From Puteibacter caeruleilacunae (GTDB lineage: Bacteria; Bacteroidota; Bacteroidia; Bacteroidales; Prolixibacteraceae): a stretch of 64,000 bases of DNA. The stretch covers positions 248,001 to 312,000 of the forward strand of contig SJCO01000005.1 of NCBI GenBank assembly GCA_005217565.1. The letters run 5' to 3'. Every line of letters begins with the position of its first letter. Position 1 is the first letter of the stretch. Below, piece by piece: positions 38,120 to 47,009 of the stretch. The position numbers and the translations under genes are program-made. The notes under the pieces are model-generated. The model searched no databases. It was not told the DNA's origin and was given only the letters and a program-made list of their open reading frames with translations.

Positions 38120-39386
38120 TGTTTCTACGTTTTTTTAGAATCCATATATTGGCAGAAAAGAATCCTATTCCTACAATCATAAATAGGGCTCCTCGAATGA
38201 TAAATGAGATAGAGGTGTCGAAGAATCTACACGCAACCAGGGCAATAAGAATCAGCATGCCGTAGTTTAAAATTCCTAGATGGTTTTGTTTGGCTCCTTC
38301 CCATACAATCATAAGTCCTAATCCAAAAACGATAAGGTTAATGATTACTATCGATGCATAAGAGTACATGCCAAGGATATAAGTAAGGATAAACAGGGCA
38401 AAGACGAACTGGTGCGGTTGTATTTTCTTATTTTGTATTTGTTTTATAGTATATATGCCAGCTATGACTGTTAGTAGTATTGCGACAATAAATTCGGGTG
38501 ATGTAAAGAATTGTGAAGCAGAGAATACCTCTCTTTGTAACTCTTTCCAGTACCATTCAAAACTTAATGGAAGCAGCAGAATAACAGTTCCTAATGATCC
38601 TAAAATTCTATAGCTGTTATTGATTGGTTTTAATTGTTCAAAAATATTTAGGTTGCCAATTACCAATAACACTGCAAACAGACTGAAATAGGCAATGTAA
38701 ATGACAGAATCATGGCTAATAACTACGGTTCCTAAGGAGGTAATAACCGACAATGGAATAATCCAGTTGTGGAAAGATGTAAAGTTACTTTGAGGCTTGT
38801 TTTTTAGTAACATACCATAATATGGTAGAGCTCCAGCCAACAACAGCCAGTAGTAATAATCCTCTTGATTAGGAGTTCCCCAGTAGCAGGTTGATCCAGC
38901 ATAGGCAACAATCCCAATGTGATAAAGTAATGAGGTTACCGATGATCTCATTAGGTAGATTATTGGAAGTACAAGTAATGCCCAGGTAAACAGAAATGAG
39001 CTGAGATTACCGGGGATATTGTAAATCTGACTAATCAATGAAATACAGGCACCTATGGCAAAGACCAGTAATACGGCGGTTGACTCACGCCATACCGAAT
39101 TGTCATTCTTTCTGATTAACGTAAACAAGCATAAAGCTTGTGCCAGGATTAATGGTAAGAATGCAATGACGGTTTTTATGTTTTTCGTTAAATGATCCCA
39201 GTTGTGTGCGATGATTAGAATTATTCCCAATCCTACCAATAATGCTCCCAATAGGGCAAATATTGTATAAATTCTATTGGTTGATGATTGTTTTTTAGAG
39301 TTGTAATACTCTTGAATCCTTTCTGCAGTCTCTTGAGAAATTACATTATCATCAACTAGTGTCGTTAGTTCTTTTATGAGATTCAT
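38112..39386 (-). CDS. DUF2157 multi-spanning membrane protein
   Basis: A 424-residue protein from ATG 39386 (MNLIKELTTLVDDNVIS). A short helical cytoplasmic domain (about 1-35; ISQETAERIQEYY is the DUF2157 motif) precedes about 12 hydrophobic segments, the first with FALLGALLVGLGIILIIAHNWD. An in-frame start 48 bp upstream adds residues not typical of the family. It is translationally coupled to the GDYXXLXY gene by an 8-bp overlap. No transport or enzymatic activity is known. Confidence 0.85.
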   Translation of the reverse strand: MNLIKELTTLVDDNVISQETAERIQEYYNSKKQSSTNRIYTIFALLGALLVGLGIILIIAHNWDHLTKNIKTVIAFLPLILAQALCLFTLIRKNDNSVWRESTAVLLVFAIGACISLISQIYNIPGNLSSFLFTWALLVLPIIYLMRSSVTSLLYHIGIVAYAGSTCYWGTPNQEDYYYWLLLAGALPYYGMLLKNKPQSNFTSFHNWIIPLSVITSLGTVVISHDSVIYIAYFSLFAVLLVIGNLNIFEQLKPINNSYRILGSLGTVILLLPLSFEWYWKELQREVFSASQFFTSPEFIVAILLTVIAGIYTIKQIQNKKIQPHQFVFALFILTYILGMYSYASIVIINLIVFGLGLMIVWEGAKQNHLGILNYGMLILIALVACRFFDTSISFIIRGALFMIVGIGFFSANIWILKKRRNNE

Positions 39387-39771
39387 AGTGTACAATTTTT
39401 GCTGAATGGTATCAGTAATTATGTAAATATACACTTTTTTCTGAGTAGAGATTCAGAGAGTATTTTAGAAAAATACTGTTCGTTTTCGGTGGGTGTTGAC
39501 GAATGGTCGGAATTATTACGTGAATGGATGGTATTCTTACGTAAGGGAATTGTATGAAAAGCAATTATTATCCATCTTTGATATAGATAAAATTACCAAG
39601 ACTAACGCTCGTTAGTTACCCCCAAAAGGAAATCCAGAATTATGTGCCCAAAAAAATCCTGGCTTTCCTTTTTTCTTTTTTATAATCTATTATTATGTTT
39701 TATTAAAAGTGGTAAGTGATTGTTTCCCCGAGTGGTTCAACTCTCTTCTATTGGGATTGTTTTGATAAAGG
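39387..39771. promoter_or_regulatory. Intergenic region with TTACGT motifs and palindromes
   Basis: No gene. ATTATTACGTGAA (39512) and TATTCTTACGTAAG (39532) form a direct repeat about two helical turns apart; the second contains the palindrome CTTACGTAAG (39536-39545). ACTAACG-ct-CGTTAGT (39600-39615) is a perfect inverted repeat, and GGAAATCCAG pairs with CTGGCTTTCC (about 39631-39671). These could be operators for DUF2157 or a terminator for YibE/F. Confidence 0.35.
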
Positions 39772-40890
39772 TTACTCATCTCTATTTCCCATGATGAAAC
39801 CTCCGGCGATAGCAGTAAATGGAGCCACCATGATTAGTCCGAAGCTTCCTACCATAGTATGAAGAATTTCTCCAGCTACATAGTTTAAGTTTAGGATGTT
39901 TACCGTTGGTGTTCCTTGTGCAATAAATACCATCAACAGGGCAGAAAATCCACCAGAGTATGCTAATAATAAGGTTGTGGTCATGGTGCCTACTACGGCG
40001 CGACCAACCGAGAATCCTGATTTAATCAATGCCTTAGTTGAAATGTCGGGTTGCTGTGATCTCAATTCATCCTGAGCAGCAGCAATGTCCATGGCAATAT
40101 CCATAACGGCACCCGATGAGGAAATGAATATTCCAGCCAGGAAGATACTTGTAAGATTTAGGTGTGCAAAACCAGAATACAATAAGGTCTCGGAAAAAGG
40201 CTTAATGGCTCCATGTACCTTAAACAGATGTCCGAAGAATATAGCAAGAACACCAGTAATGATTATTCCAGCAAAAGAACCGGCAAATGCGGTATGACCT
40301 TTCTTGTTGATTCCTGCCACCAGGTAAATAATACCAGCTGTAAGTAGTGTCACAATTACTAAAGATAATAAGATAGGGGAGTGCCCCTTCAGATATCCGG
40401 GTAAAAGGATTTTCCAGATGAGTAATCCTGCAAAAATAAACGACACAATAGCCTTCAGTCCGGTACCTCGAGCATACAGAATGAGAAAGCCGGCAAATAA
40501 AACCAAAAGGATAAGTTCAATATTTAAGCGATAGTGGTCGACTAACGTGGCAGAAACAACCTCCTTTTTATCCTTCGATAAGTTTAAGACAACCAGAGCT
40601 TTATCTTCTGGAACAAAATACTTGTCGAACTCCATTCTTCCTGTCAGTACGTTATCGGCTATTAAGGTATCATTCTTGAAACGCCCATTCAATACTTTAA
40701 TGGTAGTGCGTTGTGTGCCAGACTTTATAATCCCTGTCTGTACAACATTACTATCATCGGTATCAATAATTTGGGCTTTTACGCGAACAGTTTTATAGTC
40801 TATTGTACGTTCAAAACCAGAAGGAACAAACCAAAGGATGATTGTAACAACAATCATGAATATTAAAAGCAAGCGGTCAGAACGAGTCAT
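39772..40890 (-). CDS. YibE/F family membrane protein
   Basis: A 372-residue integral membrane protein. An N-terminal helix (about 7-23) precedes an extracytoplasmic beta-rich domain (about 25-120), then seven to eight helices (LNIELILLVLFAGFLILYARG onward). SSSGAVMDIAMDIAAAQDEL and VGRAVVGTMTTTLLLAYSGG are the conserved YibE/F core motifs. The family is thought to transport an unknown substrate. It is transcribed downstream of an alkaline phosphatase, but a terminator separates the two. Confidence 0.87.
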   Translation of the reverse strand: MTRSDRLLLIFMIVVTIILWFVPSGFERTIDYKTVRVKAQIIDTDDSNVVQTGIIKSGTQRTTIKVLNGRFKNDTLIADNVLTGRMEFDKYFVPEDKALVVLNLSKDKKEVVSATLVDHYRLNIELILLVLFAGFLILYARGTGLKAIVSFIFAGLLIWKILLPGYLKGHSPILLSLVIVTLLTAGIIYLVAGINKKGHTAFAGSFAGIIITGVLAIFFGHLFKVHGAIKPFSETLLYSGFAHLNLTSIFLAGIFISSSGAVMDIAMDIAAAQDELRSQQPDISTKALIKSGFSVGRAVVGTMTTTLLLAYSGGFSALLMVFIAQGTPTVNILNLNYVAGEILHTMVGSFGLIMVAPFTAIAGGFIMGNRDE

Positions 40891-40903
40891 ATCAGTGTAG
40901 GGT

Positions 40904-40941
40904 TAAAAAAGTAACCTGAGGCTAAATTACTAACCTCAGGC
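40904..40941 (-). terminator. Alkaline phosphatase (first) terminator
   Basis: On the minus strand CCTGAGG-ttagtaatttag-CCTCAGG followed by TTACTTTTTT. It lies between the phosphatase and YibE/F. Confidence 0.85.
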
Positions 40942-40952
40942 TATATAGAAGA

Positions 40953-42473
40953 TTATTTTATTCCTGAAATTTCCATGATCTTTTTAGGCAAATCGGTATT
41001 GTCGAAGAAACCAGTGAATGCCTCAGAACCAGGACCAATAGCACGTACAGGAAGTGGTACTGCAGTGTGAGAATAGGTTGTCCAACCAATACCCGCTTTT
41101 TGAGCCATAATATGACAAGCAGTAACGGTTACAGGATCGTAGCTTCCAAAAAGAAGATAATATTGATCATCTTTTTTACGCTCTTTTGGCGCCATCATAC
41201 TGTATTTAAAAGCATCTTTCAACTGTTTCATTTCGAAGTCGGAAAGAGCCATTTCTTTTTCACCATTACCTAGTCCGAAATGCTTCTTCACTAGAGCGAA
41301 AACATCATCGAATGATGCATTTGTAGCATGTGTTGATCTATACTTGTTGATCTTTGCAGTAAAAGCCTCGTATGAAATATTTTGATGTTTCAAGAGTTCA
41401 AAAGCTGAATCATAGTGTGATCCTGCAAAACCTAATGCCAATCCACCTGTTTCATGATCTCCGCCTACAACTATTAGTGTTTCATCAGGATGTTTCTTAT
41501 AAAACTCCATTGCAGTAGCTACAGCATTATCGAATTGAATCACTTCATTGATAACAGTTGCAGCATCATTAGCGTGACAAGCCCAGTCGATTTTTCCTCC
41601 TTCAATCATCATAAAGAATCCCTTAGGATTATCAAGCAAGTCGATTCCTTTTTGCGTTAAAGCCTGCAATGTGAAATCTTCATTTACTTGATCGATAGCG
41701 TAAGGTAGTGATGCTCCTCCCTGCAGTTCTTCAGAGATTGCCAATATTTTATCAGCACCTGGTTGTAATTGCTTAAACTCGCTGTAAGTCTTGATTACAT
41801 TATAGTCACGTGCTTTTGCTACAGCAAAGGCATTGGTCTGGCCACCCTTCACATCACCGTTGCCAAGTCCCATGTTAGCCATAGAGTTCTTATCGTTGAT
41901 TTTTCCATCACCTTCAGGGTGCTTCAATCCGCCACCAGCAAAGTAGTTAAAACCACTTTTACTTAAATCAAGACTAATCTTGTAGTACATGTTTCTTGAT
42001 GCCTGATGGGCATAAAAAGCAGCAGGAGTAGCGTGATCAAGAGATACCGATGAGATGATACCAACCTTCATTCCTTTGTTGCGAGCTTTTTCAGCGATTG
42101 TTTCAACAGGAGTAACTTTATCACCATGCATTCCAATAGTATTGATGGTAGTCTTGATACCTGAAGAAAGCGCTGTACCAGCAGCAGCCGATCCTGTTAT
42201 AAAACGGTTTTCAGCATAAGTTGTGTAAAATCCTTGATACGGGAGTTTATTTAGTTCTAACTGCTTAATTCCACCCTTACCTTCTAATGCTCCAAGGTAA
42301 GCTTCTGCCGCACTGGTCTGAGAAATACCCATACCATCACCAATAAAATAGAAGATATACTTAACCTTTGCAGAACTCGATTTGGAAGTTGGTGAGGTTG
42401 CAAATACATTTAATACATTGAGGTTTAATAGGACAAGTAAACCAACTCCACATAAAAAAATACGTCTTTTCAT
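40953..42473 (-). CDS. Alkaline phosphatase, PhoA superfamily, Asp-to-Gly at the nucleophile motif
   Basis: Exported phosphomonoesterase of 506 residues with a signal peptide (MKRRIFLCGVGLLVLLNLNVLNVFA). Zinc/magnesium ligands are visible: IGDGMG (Asp), DHATPAAFYAH, EGGKIDWACH (E, D, H), GGDHETGG (D, H) and YSHTAVP (H). The nucleophile Ser95 is kept, but the Asp that precedes it in E. coli (D101) is Gly94 in ITGSAAAGTAL. The second phosphatase in the window keeps the Asp. Substitutions of this Asp in E. coli PhoA are known to leave or raise activity, so it is probably active. Confidence 0.92.
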   Translation of the reverse strand: MKRRIFLCGVGLLVLLNLNVLNVFATSPTSKSSSAKVKYIFYFIGDGMGISQTSAAEAYLGALEGKGGIKQLELNKLPYQGFYTTYAENRFITGSAAAGTALSSGIKTTINTIGMHGDKVTPVETIAEKARNKGMKVGIISSVSLDHATPAAFYAHQASRNMYYKISLDLSKSGFNYFAGGGLKHPEGDGKINDKNSMANMGLGNGDVKGGQTNAFAVAKARDYNVIKTYSEFKQLQPGADKILAISEELQGGASLPYAIDQVNEDFTLQALTQKGIDLLDNPKGFFMMIEGGKIDWACHANDAATVINEVIQFDNAVATAMEFYKKHPDETLIVVGGDHETGGLALGFAGSHYDSAFELLKHQNISYEAFTAKINKYRSTHATNASFDDVFALVKKHFGLGNGEKEMALSDFEMKQLKDAFKYSMMAPKERKKDDQYYLLFGSYDPVTVTACHIMAQKAGIGWTTYSHTAVPLPVRAIGPGSEAFTGFFDNTDLPKKIMEISGIK

Positions 42474-42939
42474 AAATCAATCAATTACATAAAATGAACA
42501 CATCAAGATACAAGCTTGTCTGTTCATGAATTAATACTCATAAATATAGATTGATTAGGCTAATTCGGACTGCTAATGTAATAAGTTTTTTGAAAAGAGG
42601 ATAGAGGAGATGCGAAAAAAGAGGCTCAGAGGTGATAAAGTTTCAGAAAAATGGTTGAAGGTAGAAAGGTAAACGGACGGACGGTAATCGTTAGTGTGCA
42701 GTGACAAGTGAAGAAAGATTTTATAAGCTATCATTGGAGATTGGGTTGTCGGGAGCGTATAATCTGACAGCTTATGGCTGGATTAAGGTTCAGCGTTTAA
42801 GATTTCAAGTTGCGCGAGACATTTATTAGCGTCGTTAGACAGGGAGGAGTGTTAGAGATAAGAAATTGAAGATTTTAGTTGTGGTAATTTTCTACAGATA
42901 ATAGAAGCTGGCTATAATTATAATGATAAGAACTCAAGG
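42474..42939. repeat. Intergenic region with outer repeat module beside copy D
   Basis: No gene. Minus-strand phrases CACACTAACGATTACCG (about 42680-42700) and CTAACGACGCTAATAAATG (about 42815-42835) recur near 61185 and 6225. Close to the phosphatase start, TGAACA and TGTTCA frame a palindrome ACAAGCTTGT at about 42500-42535. Confidence 0.4.
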
Positions 42940-43250
42940 CCTTCGCATCAGTATCGGCCTCCTGAAAAAAGTGAGAGATTTAGCAGCGGCTGGTTAGTAA
43001 GACTGGGAAGCTGAGAGCTCTGCTCGAAGATCACCCAGCCGCACTTACCAACCGCAATAAATCAATTACTTTTTTCAGGCAGCCTTGACCTTTTTGCTTC
43101 GTTTTTGGGGTAAGCCAAAAATGAAGGCCTGTCCGGCAGGACAAGTTCGCACTTACCAACCGCAATAAATCAATTGCTTTTTTCAGGCAGCCTTGACCTT
43201 TTTGCTTCGTTTTTGGGGCAAGCCAAAAATGAAGGCCCGTCCGGCAGGAC
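42940..43250 (-). repeat. Dispersed stem-loop element, copy D with duplicated left arm
   Basis: A complete hairpin spans 42956-43084. GCGGTTGGTAAG (minus, 43044-43055) pairs with CTAACCAGCCGC (minus, 42986-42997); the tip is GAGC-aga-GCTC. The 5' tail unit is present twice, at 43085-43142 and 43143-43250, each with CCGGACNGGCCTTCATTTTTGG. The overlapping minus frame is a by-product. Confidence 0.88.
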
Positions 43251-43410
43251 AATAGAGGACAATAGTTGTCAAAAGCGGATGATAATTCCCCCAGTGGATA
43301 ATTTGACACATAATTCGAACGATATTAGACTCCCCATTGAATGGATCCTTCTAACATTGTGGAATACTTGAAAACTAAAAATACCAATAAACACATATAG
43401 AGATGGATGA

Positions 43411-43551
43411 CATTGCTACTGTGTTCAAAATGGAACCAAATTAGGTGCAGATCGACAATTGAACTGTACAAGGAAAAATCATGAATTAATTATTAATACG
43501 CCAGAAAAAAAGGGGGATTATACAGTTGTCTTGAAAATAAAGACTAACTAG
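43411..43551 (+). pseudogene. Probable C-terminal remnant of a lost gene
   Basis: This 46-codon stretch has no start codon but reads like a protein end: CVQNGTKLGADRQLN, then ELIINTPEKKGDYTVV and LKIKTN before TAG. It resembles the last strands of a beta-sandwich domain. It lies between stem-loop copy D and the DUF4955 gene, in the same direction. I cannot assign a family; a chance open frame is possible. Confidence 0.35.
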
Positions 43552-43575
43552 GGTGCCCTTAATAAAAATCCAACT

Positions 43576-45126
43576 ATGAAGAGATTAGTTTTATTGATGT
43601 TTATTGCTTTTTATGTGCTTGGAGTTAATGCACAGGAAAGTAAACTATGGAAAGAATACAAGAATGCTTATGAAAATGGCACAGAAGCAAAGTTGCCGAA
43701 TTTTTCATATGCAGGTTATAAATACAGTGAGGTTGCTATTCCAAAAGCAAAGCACAAGGTGTTTAATGTTGTTAAGTTTGGTGCTGATCCTAAGGGGGTA
43801 AAGTCGTCTAAGACAGCCCTTCGTAAGGCAATTGCAGCTGCGGAAAAGCATGGAAGTGGAATTATTCTCTTTCCTAAGGGGAGATATCTTATCAATACGA
43901 AAGGGGATGATCTTAAACCTATCTTGATTAAAGGATCGAATATTGTCTTCCGAGGAGAGGGCAACAATGTTGATGGCTCGGTATTGTTCTTTGAAAAAGA
44001 TCCGCCACCATTGGATCCTAACAAGAAATGGACTGTCCCTCGTATGTTACAAGTAAAATCAAACGATGGAGACCAATTCCTGACTGATGTTGTTGCTGAT
44101 ACCAGACGGGAGACCTTCACTATAACAGTTAAAAATGCTAAGGGTATGAAGCCAGGTGATTGGGTAATCCTTAAGGTGCTGAATAATTCAAAAGATTTAT
44201 TGAGATATGACTTGCAACCTATCGTGCCAGAGAAAGAGTGGAAATCAATCTTAACGAAAGGTGTACAGTTTAACGAACGTCATCAGGTTAAAGCTATTGA
44301 TGGTAATAAAGTAACTTTCTTTGAGCCTATTCATTATGATGTTCAGGCAAAGCATGGTTGGAAACTCTATAGCTTTGGACATGTTGAAAATGTTGGTTTT
44401 GAGAATATCATGTTTGAAGGAAACTGGACAATTCCTTTTGTACACCATAAGAATGCACAGCACGACAGTGGGTGGAGTATCTTAAGCATGGGTAGAGCTG
44501 TTAATTCATGGGTGAAAGATTGTCGCTTTAAGAATATTAGTTCAGCCGTTTCATTCAGTCAGAGTGCATACTGTACTGCACTAAACAATGTGGTGGAGGG
44601 TAACCTTGGGCATAATGCAATCTCTGCAGGAGGAGGATCAACAGGTATCTTAATCGCTAAGACAGAGGATAAAGCAGGACAGTGGCATGCGTGCGGAGTA
44701 GGTGGTGGAAGTACTACCGGAACTGTATTGTGGCGCTGTAAGCATCCTAAACATACATCGTTTGAAACACACGCTTCACAACCTCGTTGTACATTATTCG
44801 ATAAGGTTGAAGGAGGATTCTTCCTTGGTCGTGGAGGAGGTGCACGTCAAAATCTTCCTAATCATGGGCGATACCTTGTATTGTGGAATTATAAAGAGAC
44901 CGATGAAGCGGAAAAAGACTTTGAATTCTGGTCGCGAAGAACGTGGTATTGGAAAATAGTGCCTCCTATTGTTGTTGGATTTCATGGCGCTGGTACCACA
45001 TTTAAAGAAAGTGACGTTGATGTAGTTGAAAGTCTTGGAACTCCAGTGAAAACTGAATCGCTTTGGGAAGCCCAGTTAACGTTACGTTTAGGGAAATTAC
45101 CTCGATGGATTGAAGCGTACAAGTAA
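43576..45126 (+). CDS. Exported right-handed beta-helix protein, DUF4955/pectate lyase-superfamily type
   Basis: A 516-residue protein with a signal peptide (MKRLVLLMFIAFYVLGVNAQ). Residues about 60-130 match the start of the pectate-lyase superfamily helix (FNVVKFGADPKGVKSSKTALRKAI, shown in part; IILFPKGRYLI), and the coils continue to about 420 with Asn-rich turns and HNAISAGGGSTG. The C-terminal part resembles DUF4955, found in Bacteroidota polysaccharide loci. It is probably a polysaccharide lyase or hydrolase on the surface or in the periplasm; substrate and catalytic residues are not known to me. Confidence 0.75.
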   Translation: MKRLVLLMFIAFYVLGVNAQESKLWKEYKNAYENGTEAKLPNFSYAGYKYSEVAIPKAKHKVFNVVKFGADPKGVKSSKTALRKAIAAAEKHGSGIILFPKGRYLINTKGDDLKPILIKGSNIVFRGEGNNVDGSVLFFEKDPPPLDPNKKWTVPRMLQVKSNDGDQFLTDVVADTRRETFTITVKNAKGMKPGDWVILKVLNNSKDLLRYDLQPIVPEKEWKSILTKGVQFNERHQVKAIDGNKVTFFEPIHYDVQAKHGWKLYSFGHVENVGFENIMFEGNWTIPFVHHKNAQHDSGWSILSMGRAVNSWVKDCRFKNISSAVSFSQSAYCTALNNVVEGNLGHNAISAGGGSTGILIAKTEDKAGQWHACGVGGGSTTGTVLWRCKHPKHTSFETHASQPRCTLFDKVEGGFFLGRGGGARQNLPNHGRYLVLWNYKETDEAEKDFEFWSRRTWYWKIVPPIVVGFHGAGTTFKESDVDVVESLGTPVKTESLWEAQLTLRLGKLPRWIEAYK

Positions 45127-45168
45127 GATAAACTGTTATCTTTACCATGAACTTCAAAAAATAAAGTC

Positions 45169-45480
45169 ATGAGTATTTTACTTGAATTTGCAATGTTTCC
45201 AACTGATAAAGGAGAGAGTGTAAGCGAATATGTTAGTCGTGTAATTAAGTTGATTGATAATAGTGGTAATAATTATCAGTTAACACCTATGGGGACTATT
45301 GTTGAGACGGAAACTATGCGAGAGGCATTAGATTTGGTTGAACAATGTTACGAAGTATTGGCTGAAGATTGCAATCGCATTTATTCGTCGCTTAAATTCG
45401 ATATCAGGAATAGTGAACCTGGACGACTACAAAAGAAAGTAAAATCAATAGAAGATAAAATAGGTAAGGTTTGTAAGTAG
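45169..45480 (+). CDS. MTH1187 (DUF77) family thiamine-binding protein
   Basis: A 103-residue ferredoxin-fold protein. The family features are the opening LLEFAMFPTDKGESVSEYV, LTPMGTIVETETMREAL and a C-terminal basic helix. Members bind thiamine or its pyrimidine moiety and assemble as oligomers; the cellular role is unclear. It follows the beta-helix gene by 42 bp and may be co-transcribed. Its stop codon lies inside the 5' arm of a terminator hairpin. Confidence 0.85.
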   Translation: MSILLEFAMFPTDKGESVSEYVSRVIKLIDNSGNNYQLTPMGTIVETETMREALDLVEQCYEVLAEDCNRIYSSLKFDIRNSEPGRLQKKVKSIEDKIGKVCK

Positions 45481-45511
45481 AGAGATCATAATTGATCCCT
45501 CTACTTTTTTA
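45476..45511 (+). terminator. Terminator overlapping the MTH1187 stop codon
   Basis: AGTAGAGAGATCA (45476-45488) pairs with TGATCCCTCTACT (45493-45505), one mismatch, followed by six T. Confidence 0.9.
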
Positions 45512-45512
45512 A

Positions 45513-46229
45513 TTATTTCTTTTTCAAAATTTTATTCAAGACTGTTTCTTTATCCAACTTTTTGGTACAGAAGAACCAGTCTTTACAATCGATGTCTTCG
45601 TCTTCCATTCGTTCTTTTGCTGTTCCACACGATCCGGCAGGACCGATGATAACATCGTCACCAGGTTGCCAGTCGGCAGGTGTGGCAACTCCAAATTCAT
45701 CAGCTGCCTGTAGCGCGATGATTACCCTGTAAAGCTCTTCAAAATTACGGCCTAGACTCAATGGGTAATAAATGATGGTTCTGATGGTTCCCTTAGGATC
45801 AATGAAAAATACAGCACGCACCGCTTTAGTGGTGTCTTCATTAGGTTGAATCATACCATATTTTTTCGCAACATCCATTTTGATGTCTTCAATCAGCGGA
45901 AACATCACTTCCACGTCTTTCATTCCCTTATATTCAATTTTCTCTTTAATGGTTCTTAACCAGGCAATATGACTGTACAAGCCATCGATAGAAAGGCCAA
46001 CCAATTTACAATTTGCTTCTGCAAACTTGTCTTCCATTGTTGCAAAAGTCATAAATTCAGAGGTGCACACAGGTGTAAAATCAGCAGGGTGACTGAATAA
46101 AATAACCCAACTACCACTGAAGTCTGATGGGAAGTTAATTTCTCCTTGTGTTGTAACTGCGGTAAATTCTGGTGCAGGATCACCAATGCGAGGCATGCTC
46201 ACAGCTTGTTGCTCTAATGCTTGTTCCAT
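45513..46229 (-). CDS. Peroxiredoxin, Prx6/1-Cys type
   Basis: Thiol peroxidase reducing hydrogen peroxide and organic peroxides. The 238 residues have the thioredoxin-like fold with PADFTPVCTSEF (peroxidatic Cys) and the longer C-terminal arm of the Prx6 class (GPAGSCGTAKERMED; DWFFCTKKL) with extra Cys residues. Met1 is accepted because close relatives also begin a few residues before MPRIGDPAPEF. It is transcribed alone, with a fragment of the dispersed repeat upstream. Confidence 0.93.
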   Translation of the reverse strand: MEQALEQQAVSMPRIGDPAPEFTAVTTQGEINFPSDFSGSWVILFSHPADFTPVCTSEFMTFATMEDKFAEANCKLVGLSIDGLYSHIAWLRTIKEKIEYKGMKDVEVMFPLIEDIKMDVAKKYGMIQPNEDTTKAVRAVFFIDPKGTIRTIIYYPLSLGRNFEELYRVIIALQAADEFGVATPADWQPGDDVIIGPAGSCGTAKERMEDEDIDCKDWFFCTKKLDKETVLNKILKKK

Positions 46230-46464
46230 AACTTATTCGTTTATATTTTGATATAATAATGATTTCTGATGTAAGAGTGGTATTCCTCAAATTCAATTGT
46301 CGGAATTTTGTTTTATTGACTCACTAAGGCGAAGAATCGTTACAGGTGTTATATTGGGTCAATTTCATTGAGTCTTTCTTTTGTGTTTTTTGAAGATCCT
46401 ACAAGTTAGTTAAAATCAGAATAAAAGACAAAATATTTAGTCGTGCTATGTAGAAGGTTCTAAA

Positions 46465-46545
46465 ACTATCACTTTTTCCATAAGGCTGATTCGAGTGCGA
46501 AGGACTGAAATCCGTTACCGAAAATACTTTTGATCCTTGATCTGA
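46465..46545 (+). repeat. Dispersed stem-loop element, 3' fragment (copy G)
   Basis: TCACTTTTTCC..GGCTGATTCGAGTGCGAAGG and CTTTTGATC resemble the right arm and flank of copy C (24864-24930). The left arm and tail are absent, so this is a decayed or truncated copy. Confidence 0.5.
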
Positions 46546-46582
46546 AAATTGTTAACTTGATAAGCAATTTAAAATCAAAAAT

Positions 46583-47008
46583 ATGAGCGACAATACTCCT
46601 AAGGTAACAGGTATTGGAGGGATCTTCTTTCGATCAAAAGATCCTCAAAAAACCAATGAATGGTATGGTAAGAACCTCGGATTGGCTATTGATCCGTATG
46701 GATCTGCATTTGAATTCAGAAATGCTAATCGTCCCGATGAAATCAACTATCTACGTTGGAGTCCTTTCAGTGAAGATACCGACTATTTTGAGCCATCGCA
46801 GAAAGAGTTTATGATTAACTACAGGGTGCAAAATATTGAAGGACTGGTAGAACAGTTGAAGGCTAATGGAGTAACCGTAGTCGATGAGATTGTGGAATAT
46901 GAATATGGCAAGTTTGTCCATATAATGGATCCCGAAGGAAATAAAATAGAGCTTTGGGAGCCAATAGATAGCGTGTTTACAGCTATGGGAGGGGAGACCA
47001 CTAAATAG
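46583..47008 (+). CDS. VOC-superfamily (glyoxalase/bleomycin resistance-like) protein
   Basis: A 141-residue protein with a single beta-alpha-beta-beta-beta repeat pair of the vicinal oxygen chelate fold. GIGGIFFRSKDPQKTNEWY opens the first module and the C-terminal MDPEGNKIELWEP carries the conserved metal-binding Glu. Such proteins are lyases, dioxygenases or resistance proteins; the substrate cannot be named. It is convergent with the carboxylase gene, with only one base between. Confidence 0.88.
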   Translation: MSDNTPKVTGIGGIFFRSKDPQKTNEWYGKNLGLAIDPYGSAFEFRNANRPDEINYLRWSPFSEDTDYFEPSQKEFMINYRVQNIEGLVEQLKANGVTVVDEIVEYEYGKFVHIMDPEGNKIELWEPIDSVFTAMGGETTK

Positions 47009-47009
47009 A

